Positions 7,190 through 14,311 of a DNA stretch of 14,487 nt are shown in pieces (within the stretch, counting starts at the first letter, position 1; every line of letters starts with the position of its first letter). The stretch comes from JALHMQ01 sp020248785. GTDB taxonomy: Bacteria > Pseudomonadota > Gammaproteobacteria > Burkholderiales > Burkholderiaceae_F. Under the pieces are notes generated by a model. The model saw only the letters and a list, made by a program, of their open reading frames with translations, was not told the DNA's origin and did no database searches. A program made the translations under genes and the position numbers. The stretch covers positions 1 to 14,487 of the forward strand of contig JBKDNL010000007.1 in assembly GCA_046343415.1 (NCBI GenBank). The letters are read 5' to 3'.

Positions 7190-9142
7190 TCACGACTGCG
7201 TCGACTTCTTGTAGTGCATGTACCAGTCGACCAGGCGACGGACCTGCTTTTCGGTGTAACCGCGCGCCACCATGCGGTTGACGAAGGACTTGTGGCGCGT
7301 CTCGAGCTCGTCCGAGCCCTTGGCCTCGAAGCTGATGACGGGCAGGATGTCCTCGGTCTTGCTGAACATGCGCTTCTCGATCACCACGCGCAGTTTCTCG
7401 TAGCTCGTCCAGTGCGGGTTCTTGCCGTGCGCGCGGGCCCGCAGGACAAAATTGACGATCTCGTTGCGAAAGTCCTTCGGGTTGCTGATGCCGGCCGGCT
7501 TCTCGATCTTCTCCAGCTCGCTGTTCAGCGCATCACGCGAGTACTGCATGCCGGTGTCCGGATCGCGCCAGTCCTCGTCGAGCAGCCACTTGTCGGCGTA
7601 GGTGACGTAGCGGTCGAAGAGGTTTTGCCCATATTCGCCGTAGGCGTCCAGGTAGGACATCTGCAGTTCCTTTTCCAGGAACTCGGCAAAGCGCGGAACG
7701 ATCCACTCCTTGATGTGCGAGCGCAGGCGGCGCTTGTATTCATCAGGCAGGTCGTCCTTGGTCAGACGCTCTTCCAGCACCACCAGCAGGTTCACGGGGT
7801 CGGCCGCGATCTCGCTCGGATCGCGGTTGAACGCCGCCGAGATCGTCTTGAACGCCCAGCGCGTCGACAGGCCAGAGAACCCCTCGGCCGGCCCGGCGTC
7901 GTCGCGATACTCCTTCACGCTTTTGCTGCGTGGATCGACATCCTTGAGGTTCTCGCCGTTGTAGCTGCGCAGCTTGGAGTACACGGAGGAGTTTTCCGGC
8001 ACCACAAGGCGCGACAGCACGGTGAACTCGGCAAGCGTGCCCAGCGTCTTCGGCGCACACGGCGCCTCGGACAGCGTCGAGTTCTTCAACATCTTGTCGT
8101 AGATGCGGATTTCCTCGTCCACCCGCAGGCAGTACGGCACCTTCACAAGGTACACGCGGTCGATGAAGGCTTCGTTGTCCTTGTTGTTGCGAAACTTCAG
8201 CCACTCGGCTTCGTTGGAGTGCGCCATGATGAAGCCGTTGAACGGCATCGCCGGCAGCGCTTCGGTGCCCTTGAAATTGCCTTCCTGCGTGGCGGTGAGG
8301 ATCGGGTTGAGCACCTTCAGCGGTGCCTTGAACATCTCGACGAACTCCACGCAGCGCGCCGAGCCCAGGCACAAGGCGCCGGAGTAGGCGTACGCGTCCG
8401 GGTCGTCCTGCGCGTACTTCTCGAGCATGCGCAGGTCGATCTTGCCGACCAGGGTCGAGATGTCCTGCGTGTTCTCATCGCCCGGTTCGGTCTTGACGAT
8501 GCCGACCTGGTTGAGCACCGAGGGCATCACGCGCACCACGTTGAACTTGGTGATGTCGCCTTTGTACTCGGCCAGGCGCTTGAGCGCCCAGGGGCTGGCG
8601 ATCCCGGTCAGCGCGCGACGCGGGATGCCGTACCTGTCCTCCAGAACCGGGCCGAACTTCTCGCGGTTGAACAGGCCGAGGGGCGATTCGAGCAGGGGCG
8701 AGACGCGGCCGGTGAGCGAATCCTTCAGCGCGTAGATCGGATAGCGCTCGCACAGGGCCTTGATCTTCTCGGCCAGCGAAGATTTGCCGCCGCCCACTGG
8801 GCCGAGCAGATAGAGCACCTGCTTGCGCTCTTCCAGCCCTTGCGCGGCGTGCAGGAAGTAGGCGTACAGCTGCATCAGCGTCTCTTCCATGCCATGGAAG
8901 TCGCTGAAGGTGTCCCAGCTCTGGATGACGCGGTTCTGGAAGATGCGCGACAGGCGCGGATCGTCGGCGGTGTTGACGAGCTTGGGCTTGCCGATGGCCT
9001 CCAGCACGCACTCGTGGGCGCTGGCGTAGGCCATGCGATCGCCCTTGCAGCAGTGCAGAAAGTCCTCGATGCCCATCTCGTCGTGCTGCGCACGCACGAA
9101 GGCGTCGCGGTACTCGGAGAAGAGATCCCGGTGCTCGTCCAT
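7190..9142 (-). CDS. prkA: PrkA/YeaG serine protein kinase (AAA+ ATPase)
   Basis: PrkA-family proteins join an AAA+ ATPase domain to a C-terminal kinase-like domain; serine/threonine phosphorylation has been reported, and in E. coli YeaG supports survival in prolonged nitrogen starvation. The chosen ATG at 9142 has a strong GGAGG 5 bases upstream and gives 650 residues, near E. coli YeaG (644); the longer open frame to 9193 has no SD. Evidence includes FLHCCKGDRMAYASA, the Walker A loop GPVGGGKSS (114-122), KTEPGDENTQDISTLVGK, LLTATQEGN-like ILTATQEGNFKGTE, MAHSNEAEW, SEYGQN-like GEYGQNLFDRYVTYAD and IEKPAGISNPKDFRNEIVNF, all close to YeaG. The C-terminus ends normally (RRLVDWYMHYKKS). It is the first gene of an operon with yeaH and spoVR. 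Regulation may be by sigma-54 (see the promoter entry). No truncation or frameshift. Confidence 0.96.
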   Translation of the reverse strand: MDEHRDLFSEYRDAFVRAQHDEMGIEDFLHCCKGDRMAYASAHECVLEAIGKPKLVNTADDPRLSRIFQNRVIQSWDTFSDFHGMEETLMQLYAYFLHAAQGLEERKQVLYLLGPVGGGKSSLAEKIKALCERYPIYALKDSLTGRVSPLLESPLGLFNREKFGPVLEDRYGIPRRALTGIASPWALKRLAEYKGDITKFNVVRVMPSVLNQVGIVKTEPGDENTQDISTLVGKIDLRMLEKYAQDDPDAYAYSGALCLGSARCVEFVEMFKAPLKVLNPILTATQEGNFKGTEALPAMPFNGFIMAHSNEAEWLKFRNNKDNEAFIDRVYLVKVPYCLRVDEEIRIYDKMLKNSTLSEAPCAPKTLGTLAEFTVLSRLVVPENSSVYSKLRSYNGENLKDVDPRSKSVKEYRDDAGPAEGFSGLSTRWAFKTISAAFNRDPSEIAADPVNLLVVLEERLTKDDLPDEYKRRLRSHIKEWIVPRFAEFLEKELQMSYLDAYGEYGQNLFDRYVTYADKWLLDEDWRDPDTGMQYSRDALNSELEKIEKPAGISNPKDFRNEIVNFVLRARAHGKNPHWTSYEKLRVVIEKRMFSKTEDILPVISFEAKGSDELETRHKSFVNRMVARGYTEKQVRRLVDWYMHYKKSTQS

Positions 9143-9156
9143 CAGATCCTCCCGCG

Positions 9157-9177
9157 CGGCTCTGGCCGCTAGAGCCG
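9157..9177 (-). promoter_or_regulatory. Hairpin just upstream of the prkA Shine-Dalgarno
   Basis: On the minus strand CGGCTCT and AGAGCCG are perfect 7-bp arms around the loop AGCGGCC. The hairpin ends 4 bases before the GGGAGG SD (9148-9153 region) and 14 bases before the ATG. It could tune ribosome access or protect the mRNA 5' part; no regulator is implied by the sequence. Confidence 0.4.
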
Positions 9178-9281
9178 ATAACGACTGCGCCACGCTAGGC
9201 GTTTACGCGTCCGACATATGACAGGAAAAGGGCGGCAAAAGTGCGATGGCGCCAGCGCTTCGGTAGAACTCTCCGACACTG

Positions 9282-9298
9282 TGCATGTCGCATGCCAG
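9282..9298 (-). promoter_or_regulatory. Candidate sigma-54 promoter for prkA-yeaH-spoVR
   Basis: The minus strand reads CTGGCATGCGACATGCA, against the sigma-54 consensus YTGGCACGrNNNTTGCW. The invariant GG (9295-9296) and GC (9283-9284) are present and exactly 10 bases apart; three other positions differ. Transcription would start near 9271, giving a leader of about 130 bases. In E. coli yeaGH responds to NtrC and sigma-54, so the context is right. No enhancer site was identified. Confidence 0.4.
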
Positions 9299-9446
9299 GC
9301 AAGCGTTGCTGCGCATCATCCGCGCGATCGGTCGCGTCGACCACTGACCGGCCTACGTGATGCGGCGTCAGCAGACCGTCGGAAGGAGTGCCAGTCGGGG
9401 TTGTGAGTCGCGGCGGTGCCGCAGTGTCGGCTTGTGCTCGGACCGA

Positions 9447-9644
9447 TCAATAAGATCTTGGTTCGATCCAGCCCATCCAGTAGCTGAACCAGATGAACAA
9501 TAGCAAGGCGATCGACAGTCCGACCCGCACCGTGAGGGCGTTGACCGTGCGGTTGGTCTCGCCTTTGTCGCGCATGAGAAACACGAGGGCGGAGCCCAGG
9601 GCGACGAGAATGCCGACGAAGGCAAGGGCGATGAAGGTTTTCAT
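9447..9644 (-). CDS. Twin-transmembrane small protein, DUF2909 type
   Basis: A 65-residue protein starting at the ATG at 9644, with two membrane segments: about 3-23 (TFIALAFVGILVALGSALVFL) and about 41-60 (VGLSIALLLFIWFSYWMGW). A polar loop RDKGETNRTVNALTVR lies between. This pattern, and its place opposite surf1, fits the DUF2909 family found in oxidase clusters of Burkholderiales. Its function is unknown; a role near cytochrome oxidase assembly is inferred from position only. It is divergent from surf1, with 60 bases between the starts, so their promoters must share that gap. No strong SD is seen. Confidence 0.85.
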   Translation of the reverse strand: MKTFIALAFVGILVALGSALVFLMRDKGETNRTVNALTVRVGLSIALLLFIWFSYWMGWIEPRSY

Positions 9645-9704
9645 GGGTGAAGCGGCATCGGCACCATTATCCCATCCGGTCGCCGGCGCCTTGGCGAGCA
9701 GCCG

Positions 9705-10442
9705 ATGGCGATGAGCGTGCGCGCCAGTGTGTGGGTGGCGCTGGCAGTTGGAGTGGCGGGCACCTGGGTGGCCTATAGCCTCGGCAGCTGGCAGACCAAA
9801 CGGGCCGAGGGCAAGCTCGCGGTCGAGGCGCGCTGGCGCGCCGCCGAATCGGCGGCGCCGCGCGACGTTTCACCGGCGAACACGTCCAGCGTACGCGGCG
9901 AATTGCCGCAGCGCGTGCGGCTGCGCGGGCAGTTCGCGCACGAGAAAAGCGTGTGGCTCGACAATCGTCCCCTTGACGGGCGCGCCGGCATGATCCTGCT
10001 GGCGCCGCTCGTGCTCGACGACAGTGCATCCGGCCGCGCGACCGTGGTGCTCGTGATGCGCGGTTGGGCCCCCCGCGACATGCAGGAACGCGCGCGCCTG
10101 CCGAAAGTTGCGCAGCCGCGCGATCCCATCGTCGTCGAAGGGCTCGCCCTGCCGCACCCGCCGCGTGTGTACGAACTGAGTGATGTGGCGGAGCCTGCGA
10201 CGCTGCCTGCGCTTTGGCAGAATCTCGACTATGCCGAGTACGCCAAGGCGAGCGGCCTGCACGTCGAGCCCTGGGTGGTCCAACAGCAGGGCGGCGCGGA
10301 CGATGGCCTGGTGCGCGCCTGGACGCGGCCCGCAAGCGGTGTCGAAAAGCACCGGGGCTACGCGCTGCAGTGGTACTCGCTCGCTGGACTGATTGCCGTG
10401 TTGACGCTGGTGCTCGGTGCGCGGGCTCTCAGGCGCAAGTGA
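9705..10442 (+). CDS. SURF1 family cytochrome c oxidase assembly protein
   Basis: SURF1/Shy1 proteins sit in the inner membrane and help insert heme A into subunit I of aa3-type oxidase. This one has 245 residues with the standard layout: an N-terminal membrane helix (about 6-26) followed by LGSWQTKRAEGK, a large periplasmic domain, and a C-terminal helix (about 220-240). Family motifs are LRGQF, VWLDNRPLDGRAGMILLAPL, VMRGWAPRD and HRGYALQWYSLAGL. Two ATG codons compete (9705 and 9711) and neither has a clear SD; the first is kept. It opens the plus-strand assembly operon, with the next gene beginning 56 bases after its stop. Confidence 0.92.
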   Translation: MAMSVRASVWVALAVGVAGTWVAYSLGSWQTKRAEGKLAVEARWRAAESAAPRDVSPANTSSVRGELPQRVRLRGQFAHEKSVWLDNRPLDGRAGMILLAPLVLDDSASGRATVVLVMRGWAPRDMQERARLPKVAQPRDPIVVEGLALPHPPRVYELSDVAEPATLPALWQNLDYAEYAKASGLHVEPWVVQQQGGADDGLVRAWTRPASGVEKHRGYALQWYSLAGLIAVLTLVLGARALRRK

Positions 10443-10498
10443 ACCGGCCCCACTGAACGTGCCGCAATGAACCGCGGGGCCGATGCGCTCTGCCAGAA

Positions 10499-11125
10499 GT
10501 GACTGAAGTGAACCCTCCTGCCGCGTCCGCTGCTCCCGCTTCGCCCGCACTGCCGCGCTGGCGCCGATTGTTGCCGCTCGTCATGCTGATCGCGGTGAGC
10601 ACGGCGCCGGTGCTGGCCGGCTATTACTTCTACTACGTCGCGCCGCCCTCGGGCCGCACCAATTACGGCACGCTGGTGCAACCGCAGCGCACGCTGCCGG
10701 CGCTGGCCACGACATTGCAGGACGGCAGCGCCTATGACCTGCGCTCGCTGCGCGGCAACTGGGTCATGGTGGTGGCTTACGAAGCGGCCTGTCCCGAGGC
10801 CTGCCAGAAGAAGCTCTGGCAGATGCGGCAGATCCGCGCCGCCACCGGCAAGGACGCCGACCGTATCGAGCGCGTGTTCCTCGTGCTCGACGATGCACCG
10901 CTGTCGACCATGCTGCTGCGCGAATATGACGGCACGCACTTCGTGCGCGCACGCCGGTCGGAGTTACAGCAGTTTCTCGCCTTGCCCGAGGGCGGGCAGC
11001 TGGGCGACCACATCTGGCTGATCGACCCGCTCGGCAACCAGATGATGCGTTGGCCGCAGGGCGCCGAGGAGCGCGGCATCAAGAAGGACATCGACCGCCT
11101 TCTGAAGTACTCGCGCATCGGCTAG
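10499..11125 (+). CDS. Membrane-anchored SCO-like (thioredoxin-fold) protein of the oxidase assembly cluster
   Basis: A 208-residue protein with a Pro/Ala-rich cytoplasmic tail, one membrane helix at about 24-46 and a periplasmic domain. The domain looks like a divergent SCO fold: LQDGSAYDLRSLRGNWVMVVAYEAAC matches the SCO opening, CPEAC gives a CxxxC pair (Cys98, Cys102), and GDHIWLIDPLGN (His170) sits where SCO proteins have their metal-binding His before a D-x-x-G turn. Copper delivery or thiol redox work on oxidase subunit II is therefore plausible but unproven. Genes of this kind regularly sit between surf1 and cox15 in Burkholderiales. The start is a GTG at 10499; another in-frame GTG at 10508 is possible and neither has a strong SD. 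Confidence 0.85.
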   Translation: MTEVNPPAASAAPASPALPRWRRLLPLVMLIAVSTAPVLAGYYFYYVAPPSGRTNYGTLVQPQRTLPALATTLQDGSAYDLRSLRGNWVMVVAYEAACPEACQKKLWQMRQIRAATGKDADRIERVFLVLDDAPLSTMLLREYDGTHFVRARRSELQQFLALPEGGQLGDHIWLIDPLGNQMMRWPQGAEERGIKKDIDRLLKYSRIG

Positions 11126-11172
11126 CCCGCGCGTCGCCCCCATCCGCAACAACAGCAGCAGAAAGACCGACA

Positions 11173-12273
11173 GTGCAAGGCGAAGCGCTCCTGTGGCTGG
11201 CGCTCAAGGCGATCGCGATCGCCGCGGTGCCGCTGGCGTATGTTTACTTCTCGCGCGATCAGCAGAAGCTGCGCAAGCTGGCGTGGGTGACAGCGTTCCT
11301 CACCTTCGACCTCATCATGTTCGGCAGCTTCACCCGGCTGACCGATTCCGGCCTCGGCTGCCCCGACTGGCCCGGTTGCTACGGCCACTCCAACCCGCTG
11401 TCGGCCGGCGAGGAGATTCGCGCCGCCGAGACCGCGCTGCCCAGCGGCCCGGTGACGATGACCAAGGCCTGGATCGAGATGCTGCATCGCTACTTTGCGA
11501 TGGCGGTGGGTTTTCTCATCATCGTGCTGATGGTCATGGCCTGGCGCCGGTTCGGGCGCGCGCGCACGCCACAGCATCGCTCGGCCGCCGTACTGGCGAC
11601 CCTCGTGCTGGTGGCCGTGTGCCTGCAGGGCGCCTTCGGCGCCTGGACGGTGACCATGAAGCTGCAGCCGGCCATCGTCACCACCCACCTGCTGGGCGGC
11701 ATGTCATTGCTGGCGCTGCTGGTCTGGCAGGCACTGCGCGAGGAACCGCCGCGCGCCCTGGTCGCGGGCGCGGCGCGTTTGCGGCCGTTGGCGATCGCGG
11801 CGTTCCTCGTCCTCGCCATGCAGATCGCCCTGGGCGGCTGGGTCAGCACCAACTACGCGGTGATGGCCTGCCCGGACTTTCCCCTGTGCCATGGTGAATT
11901 GGTGCCGACCATGGACTTTCGCCACGGCTTCACGATCTGGCGCGACCTCGGCATGACGCCGGGCGGCGAGCCGATTCCGTTCCAGGCCCTGGTGGCGATC
12001 CACTGGGTGCATCGGCACTTTGCCTACGTGGCCTTCGCCGTCCTCGCCTGGTTGGCGTTCCGGGCCTGGAACGTGCCGGGACTGAGCTGGCAGGCGCGCG
12101 CGCTCGCCTTGACGCTCGTTGTCCAGTTCCTGACGGGCCTGTCGAACGTGGTCCTGCAGTGGCCCCTGGCGCTGGCGGTGGCGCATAACGGCGGCGCGGC
12201 CGCGCTGGTGGCGCTGCTGGTGACCGTCAACTTCCGGCTGGCGCGGGCGCAGCGCGCGGGCGCCGCGGGGTAA
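11173..12273 (+). CDS. ctaA: Heme A synthase (COX15/CtaA)
   Basis: It oxidises the C8 methyl of heme O to a formyl group, giving heme A for the aa3 oxidase, and acts in the inner membrane. The frame is open from 11050, but family similarity begins at MQGEALLWLALKAI, so the GTG at 11173 is chosen; its SD is weak. The 366 residues form about eight membrane helices in two similar halves. FGSFTRLTDSGLGCPDWPGCYG (50-71) is the signature and contains a Cys pair (63, 69) in the first outer loop. Heme ligand histidines are seen at EMLHRYFA (105), VTTHLLGG (172), ALVAIHWVHRHFAY and AVAHNGGAA. It lies 47 bases after the SCO-like gene and 94 bases before ctaB, whose product makes its substrate. Confidence 0.95.
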   Translation: MQGEALLWLALKAIAIAAVPLAYVYFSRDQQKLRKLAWVTAFLTFDLIMFGSFTRLTDSGLGCPDWPGCYGHSNPLSAGEEIRAAETALPSGPVTMTKAWIEMLHRYFAMAVGFLIIVLMVMAWRRFGRARTPQHRSAAVLATLVLVAVCLQGAFGAWTVTMKLQPAIVTTHLLGGMSLLALLVWQALREEPPRALVAGAARLRPLAIAAFLVLAMQIALGGWVSTNYAVMACPDFPLCHGELVPTMDFRHGFTIWRDLGMTPGGEPIPFQALVAIHWVHRHFAYVAFAVLAWLAFRAWNVPGLSWQARALALTLVVQFLTGLSNVVLQWPLALAVAHNGGAAALVALLVTVNFRLARAQRAGAAG

Positions 12274-12367
12274 AATGTTTGGTCGCTGCGCCGTCCCGCG
12301 GCAAGTCCGCGGCGGCAAGGCCGTCGCATCTCGCTGCGCCTGTCTGACCCTTTGATCGCCCTCGCCC

Positions 12368-13258
12368 ATGCAGGCTCCCGCCAGTGAAGTCGTTTCGCTG
12401 CCGCACATTGCGCGGCAGTACTGGCTGCTGACCAAGCCGCGGGTCACGCAACTGGCCATCTTTTGCTCGGTGATCGGCATGTTCCTGTCGGTGCCCGAGC
12501 TGCCGTCGTTGAGCCGCGTTGTGGTGGCCACTCTGGGTATCTGGCTGCTCGCCGGGGCCGCCTTTGCGGTCAACTCCTTGATCGAGCGCCATATCGACGC
12601 CAAGATGGCGCGCACCCGGATGCGCCCGCTTGCCCAGGGCGAGATCACGCCGCTGCAGGCGCTGTTTTTCTCCGGGATCATCGGTGGCGCCGGCATGTGG
12701 GTGCTTTATACCCACGTCAACCCGCTCACCATGTGGCTCACCTTCGCGACCTTTGTCGGCTACGCGATCGTCTACACGGTGCTGCTCAAGCCCAATACGC
12801 CGCAGAACATCGTCATTGGCGGGCTGTCGGGCGCGATGCCGCCGGTGCTCGGCTGGGCAGCCATCACCAACACGGCGCCGGCTGAGGCCTGGCTGCTGGC
12901 GCTGATCATTTTTGTCTGGACGCCGCCGCACTTCTGGGCGCTGGCACTGTATCGCGTGGACGACTACAAGAACTCGGGCCTGCCAATGCTGCCGGTCACG
13001 CACGGGCCGCAGCTGACGCGCCTGCACATCTTTCTGTACACGATCGCGCTGGTGGCCACCACGACGCTGCCCTTTGCGATCCGCATGTCAGGCTGGCCGT
13101 ACCTGGTTGCCGCACTCGCCCTGGGCGGGATCTTCCTCGCCTACACCTGGCAGCTGGTGCGCGTCTACTCTGACAAACTGGCCCGCGCCACCTTCAATTA
13201 TTCGATCGTCTACCTGGCCGCGCTCTTTGCCGCGCTTCTGGTCGATCACTATCTGTAG
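12368..13258 (+). CDS. ctaB: Protoheme IX farnesyltransferase (heme O synthase)
   Basis: This UbiA-type membrane prenyltransferase adds a farnesyl group to heme B to form heme O, the substrate of the preceding heme A synthase. It has 296 residues, the normal length, with about nine hydrophobic helices. The first prenyl-diphosphate site reads NSLIERHIDAKMARTRMRPL (69-88), where the usual DxxxD is partly changed to ERHID but the RTR.RPL part is intact, as in other betaproteobacteria. The second conserved region is YTVLLKPNTPQNIVIGGLSG, followed by PPHFWALALYRVDDYKNSG and MLPVTHG. Start ATG at 12368, no clear SD. The 94-base gap before it contains a hairpin CCGCGG-CAAGT-CCGCGG (12296-12312). Confidence 0.96.
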   Translation: MQAPASEVVSLPHIARQYWLLTKPRVTQLAIFCSVIGMFLSVPELPSLSRVVVATLGIWLLAGAAFAVNSLIERHIDAKMARTRMRPLAQGEITPLQALFFSGIIGGAGMWVLYTHVNPLTMWLTFATFVGYAIVYTVLLKPNTPQNIVIGGLSGAMPPVLGWAAITNTAPAEAWLLALIIFVWTPPHFWALALYRVDDYKNSGLPMLPVTHGPQLTRLHIFLYTIALVATTTLPFAIRMSGWPYLVAALALGGIFLAYTWQLVRVYSDKLARATFNYSIVYLAALFAALLVDHYL

Positions 13259-13313
13259 GCGGGGCGCTGCCGGCAGGGAACCGGCGCCGCGTGCTCAGGT
13301 CGATGCTGTCACC

Positions 13314-13898
13314 ATGTCGCCCATCCGCCTGATCGCCGCATCTGCCCTCTGCGCCACCGTTGTGCTCGCCGGCTGCCAGCCGCGGACCACGGCATTCAAC
13401 AACGTTGACATCACCGGGGCGCAGTACGCACGCGAGTTCACGCTGACCGATCACACCGGCGCCCGGCGCTCGCTCGCGGACTACAAGGGCAAGGTGGTCG
13501 TCGTCTTCTTCGGCTTCACGCAGTGCCCCGATGTGTGCCCCACCACGCTGTCCGACCTGGCGCAGGTCAAGCAAAAGCTCGGGCCAGCAGGTAACGACCT
13601 GCAGGTGATCTTCATCACCGTGGATCCGGAGCGCGACAGCCAGCAGGTGCTTGCGCATTACGTGCCCGCGTTCGATCCGAGCTTCGTGGGTCTGTCGGGC
13701 AGCGCGCAGGACATCGACCGGACTGCAAAGGAGTTCAAGGTGTTCTATCAGAAGGTCGCAGGCAAGACGCCGACCTCCTACACCATGGATCACACAGCCG
13801 GCAGTTATGTGTTCGACCGCGAGGGGCGCGTGCGCCTGTTTCTCAAGCACGCGCAGGGCGTGGACGCGATCGTCGCCGACCTGAAGCGGCTGCTTTGA
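13314..13898 (+). CDS. SCO1/SenC family copper chaperone, lipoprotein
   Basis: SCO proteins bind copper and help build the CuA centre of oxidase subunit II on the periplasmic side. The ATG at 13314 gives 194 residues beginning with a lipoprotein signal, MSPIRLIAASALCATVVLAGC, with lipobox LAGC and the acylated Cys21. The thioredoxin-like domain has FTLTDHTGARRSLADYKGK, then FFGFTQCPDVCPTTL with the copper-binding CxxxC (Cys71, Cys75), FITVDPERD and YTMDHTAGSYVFD with the third ligand His160. All ligands are present. It closes the assembly operon 55 bases after ctaB. Its last 56 bases overlap the end of a convergent small gene. Confidence 0.95.
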   Translation: MSPIRLIAASALCATVVLAGCQPRTTAFNNVDITGAQYAREFTLTDHTGARRSLADYKGKVVVVFFGFTQCPDVCPTTLSDLAQVKQKLGPAGNDLQVIFITVDPERDSQQVLAHYVPAFDPSFVGLSGSAQDIDRTAKEFKVFYQKVAGKTPTSYTMDHTAGSYVFDREGRVRLFLKHAQGVDAIVADLKRLL

Positions 13899-14079
13899 TC
13901 CCTGCTGCGCTGCCTTGCGCGTCGCGCGCCGCCTCACGCGCCTTCCAGGCTTCGAGCGCCGACTCGTACCGCACAAGCGCATCGGCGTGGCGATCGAATA
14001 CGCAGGGCGTGCAGCCGTCGCCGCGGCACTCTTGCAGGGCCGGTTCGCGCGGCCGTTGCGGACGCGGATCGTCGATCAT
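13843..14079 (-). CDS. Small oxidoreductase-like domain protein (Cys-rich)
   Basis: The ATG at 14079 has GGAG 7 bases upstream and yields 78 residues. The core PREPALQECRGDGCTPCVFD (9-29 region; Cys18, Cys23, Cys26) followed by an amphipathic helix DALVRYESALEAWKAR matches the pattern of the 'oxidoreductase-like, N-terminal' family (C-x4-GCxxCVxD then YExALxxW). The function is unknown; the cysteines suggest metal or redox chemistry. The C-terminal tail (GRRRSRPRPARA) is basic, low in complexity and lies opposite the end of sco, so the true ancestral end may be shorter. A longer upstream extension to 14331 in the same frame lacks similarity and is not used. Confidence 0.7.
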   Translation of the reverse strand: MIDDPRPQRPREPALQECRGDGCTPCVFDRHADALVRYESALEAWKAREAARDAQGSAAGIKAAASGRRRSRPRPARA

Positions 14080-14311
14080 CCATGCGCTCCGTTCTCGGCG
14101 TGTGCCAGTGCACGGCTCGACAGCACGGCGCTGCCTCCCCGACGTCCCATTGGCGGCGCTCCAGTGTCGAAGACCGTCCGCGTCGCCGGCGGGAGCGCCG
14201 TCAACCTGCGGCTGTGCCGCTGCTTCTCGGGTCGTCAGACCGGTGGCGACTGCGCCCACGAACCGACGACGGCACCGCCATCTAGGAGGCTGCGCAAGTC
14301 TTCGGCGCGCC
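14080..14311. other. Intergenic gap between metF and the oxidoreductase-like gene
   Basis: The 232 bases hold no gene I can support. A short hairpin GCGGC-TGT-GCCGC lies at 14208-14220, about 90 bases after the metF stop on the minus strand; it lacks a T run and is only a weak terminator candidate. Confidence 0.4.

Larger units (their letters stand above)
9143..9446. other. Intergenic region between prkA and the DUF2909 gene
   Basis: About 300 bases with no credible gene. It holds the prkA SD, the SD-proximal hairpin and the sigma-54-like element. Stop codons and poor codon patterns interrupt all frames. I see no clear sigma-70 promoter and no terminator with a T run for the DUF2909 gene, which is transcribed toward prkA. 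Confidence 0.6.

Noticed and set aside
5936..9172. A 1078-codon open frame on the plus strand, opposite yeaH and prkA
   Set aside because: It lies antisense to two clearly recognisable genes, its protein is rich in Val/Leu/Ala/Arg/His with no family pattern, and long stop-free antisense frames are expected in GC-rich DNA opposite codon-biased genes.
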